Shown here one piece after another: positions 58,448-64,000 of a stretch of 64,000 nucleotides of DNA. This DNA comes from Ruminococcus sp. (lineage in GTDB: Bacteria; Bacillota; Clostridia; Oscillospirales; Acutalibacteraceae), in the NCBI GenBank assembly GCA_017410265.1, contig JAFQRC010000012.1, positions 1 through 64,000 on the forward strand, given 5' to 3'. The notes under the pieces were generated by a model. That model worked only from the letters and a program-made list of their open reading frames with translations. It had not been told where the DNA came from and ran no database searches. Each line of letters starts with the position of its first letter. Within the stretch, counting starts at the first letter, position 1. The position numbers and the translations under genes were made by a program.

Positions 58448-59149
58448 GTGCTTGATTTTCATTCACATATACTGCCCGAAATTGACGACGGTGCACAAAG
58501 CGTTGAAGAAAGCATCTCTATGCTAAAAATGCTCAAAGAGCAAGGTGTGAGCACTGTTGCGCTCACTTCGCACTATATCGCTATGGACGAATCCCCTGAT
58601 GAATTTTTAGAAAACCGCAAGGCAGCTTTTGATAAACTTAGTGTTGAAATAGAAAAGAGTGGTGAGGATTTCCCTGAGCTTTTGCTCGGAGCTGAGGTTT
58701 ATTACTACCCTGGTATCAGCAAAATGGAAGAGCTTTCTTCTCTCACTTTAGAGGGCACTAACCTATTACTGCTCGAGATGCCGATGGCACCATGGGGCGA
58801 ATATGCACTAAGAGAGATCGACGAACTTATATACACTTCCTCTATCACTGTTGTTTTCGCTCATATTGAGAGATATTTCAAGTATCTGAAGAAAGGTACT
58901 ATAGAAAGATTGCTCGATATGGGAGCGCTAATCCAGGTTAACGCTAGCTTCTTTTTCTCGCGCCACACAAAGAAAAAGGCTCTAAAAATGTTCAAAGAAG
59001 GAAAAATTCACTTCATCGGCTCTGATTGTCACAACACACAGCACAGACCGCCCAGGATAAACGAAGCGATAGATGCACTCAAAGAGAAGTTTTCGAGTGA
59101 GAGCATTGACGAATTTTTTGAAAACCAAAAGAACTATATGAATTCATAA
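58448..59149 (+). CDS. PHP-type tyrosine-protein phosphatase (CpsB/YwqE-like)
   Basis: 233 residues. PHP metal motifs: DFHSHILPEIDDG, TSHYIA, GAEVYY, VFAHIERY and GSDCHN. CpsB/YwqE phosphatases reverse tyrosine phosphorylation, usually with capsule genes, none of which are close here. GTG at 58448 is chosen: AAAGGAG is 8 bp upstream, while the TTG at 58442 is only 2-3 bp from it. Confidence 0.88.
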   Translation: MLDFHSHILPEIDDGAQSVEESISMLKMLKEQGVSTVALTSHYIAMDESPDEFLENRKAAFDKLSVEIEKSGEDFPELLLGAEVYYYPGISKMEELSSLTLEGTNLLLLEMPMAPWGEYALREIDELIYTSSITVVFAHIERYFKYLKKGTIERLLDMGALIQVNASFFFSRHTKKKALKMFKEGKIHFIGSDCHNTQHRPPRINEAIDALKEKFSSESIDEFFENQKNYMNS

Positions 59150-59191
59150 CAGCTTTTGATGTTTCTGTACCAAACATCGGGGCTGTTTTTC
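59149..59191 (+). terminator. probable terminator after the PHP gene
   Basis: Outer ACAGC/GCTGT and inner GATGTTT/AAACATC arms with a T-run. Confidence 0.65.
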
Positions 59192-59218
59192 TATGCAATT
59201 ACAGAGGGGTTATAAGTT

Positions 59219-59902
59219 ATGAAAAGGAAAGTATTTTACACTGAAACAGCATACATCATGGGACTTGTGTCTCTTGCTTTGAGTGCAGCACTGATGGAAA
59301 GAGCAAACTTTGGCGTTTCGATGGTAGTAGCACCGGCTTATCTACTGCACCTGAAGCTGTCCCAGTTTCTGCCGTTTTTCTCTTTCGGAATGGCAGAATA
59401 CACCTTACAGGCTGTGTTGCTATTAGTTATGGTGATTGTGCTGAGAAAATTCAAAATATCGTATTTATTCTCATTTGTGACAGCGGTGCTGTACGGACTG
59501 ATACTCGATGTTATGATTTTATGCGTTTCATACATACCAAATGAAGTGTTTGCTATGAGAATTGCTTTATATGTAGTCGGACTACTCGGATGCTCTATTG
59601 GTGTGTCACTACTGTTTCATACGTACATCTCACCAGAGGTGTATGAGCTGTTTGTCAAAGAGGTATCCTCCCTGCTCAAAATGGATATCAATAGATTTAA
59701 AACAATTTATGACTGCTCCAGCTGTATCTTAGCTATAGTTATGAGTTTTGCGTTCTTTGGAATGTGGCATTTCGAAGGTGTTAAGCTAGGTACGGTTGTA
59801 TGCGCTCTGCTAAACGGAGTAACGATTGGTATGTTTTCGAAAATGTTTGAAAAGCTATTTGAATTCAAAGACGGGCTCAAACTACGAAAATTCTTTGAAT
59901 GA
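59219..59902 (+). CDS. YczE/YitT-like membrane protein (DUF6198-type)
   Basis: 227 residues with five to six membrane helices. The N-terminal GLVSLALSAALMERANFGVSM and the LYGLILDVMIL segment fit a YczE/YitT-like family of unknown transport role. ATG follows AGAGGGG. A terminator follows at 59926. Confidence 0.7.
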   Translation: MKRKVFYTETAYIMGLVSLALSAALMERANFGVSMVVAPAYLLHLKLSQFLPFFSFGMAEYTLQAVLLLVMVIVLRKFKISYLFSFVTAVLYGLILDVMILCVSYIPNEVFAMRIALYVVGLLGCSIGVSLLFHTYISPEVYELFVKEVSSLLKMDINRFKTIYDCSSCILAIVMSFAFFGMWHFEGVKLGTVVCALLNGVTIGMFSKMFEKLFEFKDGLKLRKFFE

Positions 59903-59925
59903 TTTCAAAAAGCAATAAAATATAT

Positions 59926-59954
59926 AGGCTCCTGTATAACGCAGGAGCTTTTTT
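59926..59954 (+). terminator. Rho-independent terminator
   Basis: GCTCCTG/CAGGAGC stem with T6. Confidence 0.9.
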
Positions 59955-60301
59955 CTGTATTAGAACTAAAACAGTGTAATAATTCTTCATAAAAATTCCA
60001 ATTCGACATAATAACGATGGCTATTTCTTATCGCGATTGTCGTATTTTTCTTTATGGAAAATAATTAGTTACAACTTGTAACCGTTTAAATGTGAACAAT
60101 TTTTGTATTTTTTGTACATAATTATGAATAAATGTTTAATTTTTATAGCGTTTTCACAATATTTGCCCCAAAAAGGTTGAACTGATAATAATTCTTTGGT
60201 ATAATAATGACAAATTTGTTACCAAGTTATTTCAAACAGAAACCAAATATCTAACGGACAGCGCACGAAAGGTGCGTATTTTTATGGAGGTTAACTTTAT
60301 A
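59955..60301 (+). promoter_or_regulatory. upstream region and promoter of the NlpC/P60 gene
   Basis: Long AT-rich region. TTGAAC (60177-60182), 17-bp spacer and TATAAT (60200-60205) form a promoter, with a small CGCAC/GTGCG hairpin near 60261-60274 in the leader. The remaining part shows nothing recognisable. Confidence 0.7.
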
Positions 60302-61795
60302 ATGAAGTCATTAAAAAGAATTTTATCTATTACAATTATAATAGCGATTTTAGCTACTATCTGTATAGTAAGTACTGTTTCTTCTGCAGCTAGCGGTACA
60401 GGAGCAGGTCTTTCAGAATGGTGCTTAAACGCTTACTACTCAGGCTGGAGCTATGTATACGGTGGCGCTTCAGCAGGTGCGGTTGACTGTTCAGGTCTTA
60501 TCTACTCTTACGCAGGCGGTCATCGTACAGGTGACGCTCAGCTTTACAACTCAAGCTATGTTGGTAATGTTTCAAACGGTGTGCCTAGAATTCACGGTCT
60601 GGGTCTTTGGAAGCCTGGTCATGTCGGTGTTTATGTCGGTGACGGTATGGCAGTTGACGCTAGAGGCTCACAGTACGGCGTGTGCTACGAATCTGTTTAT
60701 TCACACGGCTGGACAAAGTACTTCAAGGTTTCAGGTGTTTCCTACCCTACTACAGGATGGGTAACAGTAAACGGCTCTAAGTACTACTATGAAAACGGTC
60801 AGTATGTTGTAAATACTACAAAGACAATCGACGGTGTATCCTACACCTTCTCTTCAAGCGGTAAGTGCTCTTCAAATGGAGGCTCAAGCTCATCTACATC
60901 AAGTTCTTCAAGCTCATCAAGCTCTACTACAACAAACAGCTCTACCCTCAAAAACGGGTCTACCGGTGATGCTGTTGTTAAGCTTCAGTCTAGACTTCAG
61001 GAGCTCGGTTACTACTCAGGTCCTATCGACGGTGACTTTGGTGACGGCACTGAAGAAGCTTTCAAGCTTTTCCAGGAAGCTGCAGGTCTTTATGTCGACG
61101 GCTTAGCAGGTAGCGATGTTGAGTATCTCTACTCCGATGACGCTCCAAGATACGAAGCTGAAGAAGAACTCGTTATTACAGACAAAAAGGATGAAACTGA
61201 GCTCTCCTCTACTTCTGCTGAAGAAACTGAAGAAGATGAAGAGGAAGAAGTTGCTCCTACCTCATTTGTTAAAGGTGACAAGCACGACGAAATCGTGAAA
61301 ATTCAGGAGCGTTTAGCTCAGCTTAACTACAATGTCGGCGAGGCTGACGGTTCATTCGGTGCTATGACTGAGGAAGCAATCATTGCTTTCCAGGCAGCAA
61401 ACGGTATTACTCAGTCAGGCGAAGCTAACGAGTTTACTATCAATGTTCTTTTCAGCGACGAGGCTGTTGCTAATCCACACTCTGAAGAAGCTACTGAACT
61501 TGAGATTGTTGAATCAGAACTCCCTGAGTCTGCTTTAACCTCTAACCCTGCTGTTATCCACGCTACAGAGGGCACTCCTGCTACTGAGGTAGCACTTGAA
61601 ACTAACAAGCTTTCTGAGAAAGCACTTGCAGGTATCGCTGATACTATGAGCTTTGAAACAGATTCTAACGGAAACAACTTCCAGTTTGTATTCTGGCTTG
61701 CTGTTATGATTCTTGTAATGAGCGTTACATTCGCTATCGTAAACGCTAAAGAAAAGAAAAAGCACGGTAAAAAAGCATCAAGCAAATATTTCTAA
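60302..61795 (+). CDS. NlpC/P60 cell-wall hydrolase with peptidoglycan-binding domains
   Basis: 497 residues. Signal peptide to about 35. NlpC/P60 domain with the catalytic Cys in VDCSGLIYS and His in GHVGVYVGDG. A Ser-rich linker leads to two PG_binding_1 domains (VVKLQSRLQELGYY..., EIVKIQERLAQLNYN...), separated by an acidic Glu-rich stretch, and a C-terminal membrane helix. It should cleave peptidoglycan stems at the cell surface while held to membrane and wall. ATG at 60302 is 11 bp from GGAGG; a start at 60284 would include the ribosome site. Confidence 0.9.
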   Translation: MKSLKRILSITIIIAILATICIVSTVSSAASGTGAGLSEWCLNAYYSGWSYVYGGASAGAVDCSGLIYSYAGGHRTGDAQLYNSSYVGNVSNGVPRIHGLGLWKPGHVGVYVGDGMAVDARGSQYGVCYESVYSHGWTKYFKVSGVSYPTTGWVTVNGSKYYYENGQYVVNTTKTIDGVSYTFSSSGKCSSNGGSSSSTSSSSSSSSSTTTNSSTLKNGSTGDAVVKLQSRLQELGYYSGPIDGDFGDGTEEAFKLFQEAAGLYVDGLAGSDVEYLYSDDAPRYEAEEELVITDKKDETELSSTSAEETEEDEEEEVAPTSFVKGDKHDEIVKIQERLAQLNYNVGEADGSFGAMTEEAIIAFQAANGITQSGEANEFTINVLFSDEAVANPHSEEATELEIVESELPESALTSNPAVIHATEGTPATEVALETNKLSEKALAGIADTMSFETDSNGNNFQFVFWLAVMILVMSVTFAIVNAKEKKKHGKKASSKYF

Positions 61796-61806
61796 TTAAT
61801 AAACTC

Positions 61807-61837
61807 AAGGCAGAAGTACAACGCTTCTGCCTTTTTG
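61807..61837 (+). terminator. Rho-independent terminator
   Basis: AGGCAGAAG/CTTCTGCC stem with T5. Confidence 0.9.
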
Positions 61838-61844
61838 TATGCAA

Positions 61845-61874
61845 AAAACGCGTCTGTTTTCACAGACGCGTTTT
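61845..61874. terminator. bidirectional terminator
   Basis: Perfect 12-bp AAAACGCGTCTG/CAGACGCGTTTT stem between convergent genes. Confidence 0.9.
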
Positions 61875-61890
61875 AGCTTTTATGTAGAAA

Positions 61891-62373
61891 TTATTCTTCA
61901 GTTTCTTCTTCAGGGATTTCCGAAGTACAGTGTGGACAGCGAGTAGCTTTGATATCAATCTCACTACAGCAGAAAGGACATTTCTTTGTGGTAGGTTCCT
62001 CTTCTTCCTCTTTCTTGCCGATAGTCTGAGCTTTGTTGATAGCTTTAACCATCAAGAATATTACAAACGCCATGATAACAAAGTTGATTATGGCTGTGAT
62101 AAACGCACCGTAAGCCCATACTGTTGCACCTGCTGCTGTAGCATCAGCTGCTGATAAACCATCAACAACTACTCCATCCGGAGCTTTGAGTACAACAAAC
62201 TGCTCAGCGAAATTGATACCGCCTGTGATAAGACCAATAAAAGGCATTATAAGGTCGTTGATAAAAGAAGTTACGATAGCCTGAAAAGCACCGCCAACTA
62301 TAACAGCAACTGCTAAATCAACAACATTGCCGCGCATAATGAAGTCTTTGAATTCTGAGAAAAACTTTTTCAT
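61891..62373 (-). CDS. mscL: large-conductance mechanosensitive channel with zinc-ribbon tail
   Basis: 160 residues. MscL core: FIMRGNVVDLAVAVIVGGAF in TM1, FINDLIMPFIG, a periplasmic loop and TM2 (YGAFITAIINFVIMAFVIFLMV). After the normal helix there is a short acidic stretch and a four-Cys zinc ribbon (CPFCCSEI, CPHCTSEI), an add-on seen in some Clostridia. It relieves turgor on hypo-osmotic shock. Confidence 0.95.
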   Translation of the reverse strand: MKKFFSEFKDFIMRGNVVDLAVAVIVGGAFQAIVTSFINDLIMPFIGLITGGINFAEQFVVLKAPDGVVVDGLSAADATAAGATVWAYGAFITAIINFVIMAFVIFLMVKAINKAQTIGKKEEEEEPTTKKCPFCCSEIDIKATRCPHCTSEIPEEETEE

Positions 62374-62401
62374 AATTACATTACCCCTTATATATTAATT
62401 T

Positions 62402-63625
62402 TTAAAGAGTTGCTTTGTGGTGAACTTTCTTGCCTTTCTTTACGACAACATAGCCTTTTTCGAAATCAGCTTTTGAAATAACTGCGAACATATCAGTTAC
62501 CTTGTTATCGTCAACAGAAACACCGCCCTGCTGGATAAGACGCTTGCCCTCACCCTTTGAAGCGATAAGACCGCACTTAACAAGTAAGTCAAGAACAGAG
62601 ATAGAATCATCTGTGAAATCAGCGTCATCTAAAGCAGTTGTAGGCATATTGTCAGTATCAACACCCTTTGAGAAAAGTGCGCGTGCACCCTCCTGAGCCT
62701 TTGTTGCCTCTTCCTCACCGTGGATAAGCTTAGTGAGCTCAAAGGCCAGAATTTCTTTAGCTTTATTGATTTCGCTACCCTCGAGTTTTGAGAGCTCTTC
62801 GATTTCCTCAAGCGGTAAGAATGTGAGCATCTTCAGGCACTTAACAACATCGGCATCATCTACATTTCTCCAGTACTGGTAGAAATCAAACGGAGATGTT
62901 TTCTCAGCAGAAAGCCATACAGCACCTGACTGGGTCTTGCCCATCTTCTTGCCTTCTGAATTTAAGAGCAGGTTGATAGTCATAGCGTAAGCGTCTTTTC
63001 CTAGCTTTCTTCTGATAAGCTCAGTACCGCCAAGCATATTTGACCACTGGTCGTCGCCACCAAACTGCATATTACAGCCGTACTTCTGGTATAATGCGTA
63101 GAAGTCGTAAGACTGCATAATCATATAGTTGAACTCGAGGAAAGAAAGACCTTTCTCCATACGCTGTTTGTAGCACTCTGCAGTGAGCATACGGTTAACG
63201 GAGAAGCAAGCTCCAACCTCTCTAAGTACATCGACATAGTTTAAATCTAAAAGCCAGTCAGCGTTGTTGACAAGCAAAGCTTTATCGTCAGAAAAGTCGA
63301 TGAAACGGCTCATCTGCTTTTTAAAACACTCAACATTATGTGCTATAGTTTCAGTTGTCATCATCTGACGCATATCGGTACGACCACTAGGGTCACCAAT
63401 CATAGCTGTACCGCCACCGATGAGTGCGATTGGCTTATTGCCAGCCATCTGCAGACGCTTCATAAGGCAAAGTGCCATAAAGTGACCTACATGCAAGCTG
63501 TCAGCTGTAGGGTCAAAGCCGATGTAAAACACAGCTTTACCACTGTTGACAAGCTCTCTGATTTCTTTTTCGTCTGTAACCTGAGCGATAAGTCCGCGGG
63601 CTACGAGTTCTTCATAAACTCCCAT
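62402..63625 (-). CDS. tyrS: tyrosyl-tRNA synthetase
   Basis: 407 residues. Class I motifs: HVGH (HIGH box, about residues 47-50) and KMGKTQSG (KMSKS-like), Tyr-pocket residues in [10 protein letters not shown] and GGDDQWSNM, and a C-terminal S4 domain ([19 protein letters not shown]). ATG at 63625 follows GAGAGG; a longer start is unsupported. Confidence 0.97.
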   Translation of the reverse strand: MGVYEELVARGLIAQVTDEKEIRELVNSGKAVFYIGFDPTADSLHVGHFMALCLMKRLQMAGNKPIALIGGGTAMIGDPSGRTDMRQMMTTETIAHNVECFKKQMSRFIDFSDDKALLVNNADWLLDLNYVDVLREVGACFSVNRMLTAECYKQRMEKGLSFLEFNYMIMQSYDFYALYQKYGCNMQFGGDDQWSNMLGGTELIRRKLGKDAYAMTINLLLNSEGKKMGKTQSGAVWLSAEKTSPFDFYQYWRNVDDADVVKCLKMLTFLPLEEIEELSKLEGSEINKAKEILAFELTKLIHGEEEATKAQEGARALFSKGVDTDNMPTTALDDADFTDDSISVLDLLVKCGLIASKGEGKRLIQQGGVSVDDNKVTDMFAVISKADFEKGYVVVKKGKKVHHKATL

Positions 63626-63689
63626 TTTAAAAACCTCTCTTCTTCTATATAAAATACAGTATATATTCAAACTCAAAAATGGTCAAGTT

Positions 63690-64000
63690 TTACTTACGAT
63701 TTGAACGCATTTTTTGTTTCTTTCTGTAGTTTGGTTTGATGTGTTTTTTGCTCTTTGCTTTAGATTTCTGAGCTAACTTTTCGTATTTTTCAGGAATTTT
63801 TGCATTTATTAAACAATTTTTGCCTGTGCCAATTAAATCCCTGCGGCCAGCTTTTATCAAAGCTTCGATAACCAAATCCTTGTTCTGCGGTTTGAAATAC
63901 TGAAGCAGAGCTCGCTGAAGTGCCTTTTCGTGAGGTGATTTAGCAACATAAACCTCTTTTAGAGTATACGGGTCAAGTCCTGTGTAGTACATACAGGTGG
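63690..64000 (-). CDS. YgiQ-family radical SAM protein, C-terminal end only
   Basis: The frame is open to the right window edge and ends at 63690. MYYTGLDPYTLKEVYVAKSP and LIEALIKAGRRDLIGTGKNCLI-like stretches match the C-terminus of YgiQ-type radical SAM proteins, followed by a very basic KKxKK tail. The catalytic part lies outside the window. Confidence 0.85.
   Translation of the reverse strand, partial: TCMYYTGLDPYTLKEVYVAKSPHEKALQRALLQYFKPQNKDLVIEALIKAGRRDLIGTGKNCLINAKIPEKYEKLAQKSKAKSKKHIKPNYRKKQKMRSNRK

Noticed and set aside
59960..60300. A c-di-AMP riboswitch before the NlpC/P60 gene, common in Firmicutes
   Set aside because: The conserved core sequences of that riboswitch are absent; only a promoter and a small hairpin are seen.

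Overview
The window is low-GC (roughly 38-40 % by eye) Gram-positive DNA, best matched by a gut Clostridia of the Ruminococcaceae/Oscillospiraceae type. This rests on the start of a 16S rRNA gene, tRNA arrays with encoded CCA ends, AGGAGG-type ribosome sites, a sporulation-type M23 protein, Hsp33, MscL and a YgiQ C-terminus. Species cannot be fixed from the sequence alone. All assignments come from reading motifs; no database was searched.

Layout. 1-5122 is host chromosome: 16S start with two tandem promoters (minus strand), a cytidylate-kinase-like gene, an M23 protein, an FAD/Rieske oxidoreductase, an isoprenylcysteine-methyltransferase-like membrane protein, tRNA-Val(GAC) and tRNA-Gly. 5123-49415 is a 44.3-kb integrative and conjugative element (ICE) in the 3' end of tRNA-Cys, bounded by a 48-bp direct repeat. 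49416-64000 is host again: the rest of a Cys-Gly-Phe-Asp-Val tRNA array, hslO, a methyltransferase, yerC, a metal exporter, two tRNA-Ser, a dipeptidase, an OPT transporter with a PqqD-like partner, a phosphoesterase, a PHP phosphatase, an NlpC/P60 hydrolase, mscL, tyrS and a partial ygiQ-like gene.

Inside the ICE, left to right: tyrosine integrase (minus strand); HAD fragment; ParA/ParB; small zinc-ribbon, AbrB and radical-SAM genes; PcfJ-like protein; lipoproteins; a sortase-pilus locus (thioester tip adhesin, LPQTG pilin, LRR-pilin fusion, two class C sortases); a type IV secretion locus (VirB2-, VirB6-, VirB3- and VirB4-like proteins, cell-wall hydrolase, lipoprotein, RHH protein, MobP-type relaxase with Sel1 repeats, a third sortase, VirD4); a replication-initiator-like gene with internal iterons; a hairpin-rich non-coding block (candidate oriT/ori); DUF3846 and SSB; a type III (ToxN/AbiQ) toxin-antitoxin unit; a HipA-like kinase operon; a string of small genes; a Fic protein; and about 660 bp of strongly structured non-coding DNA with its own promoter. 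Together these would let the element excise, be kept, replicate, attach to recipients through sortase-built pili and transfer through a Gram-positive T4SS.

The most unusual signals are three. (1) Four otherwise unrelated ICE proteins (HAD fragment, PcfJ-like, ToxN-like toxin, HipA-like kinase) end in the same 16-17-residue C-terminal peptide built on ILPNEIP, encoded by different synonymous codons. (2) Fourteen copies of a 17-bp hairpin (TGTCCCT-NNN-AGGGACA) lie in gaps between ICE genes and none was seen outside the ICE; several have longer stems whose outer arms differ between copies yet stay complementary. (3) A candidate large structured RNA of about 660 nt sits at the right end next to tRNA-Cys.
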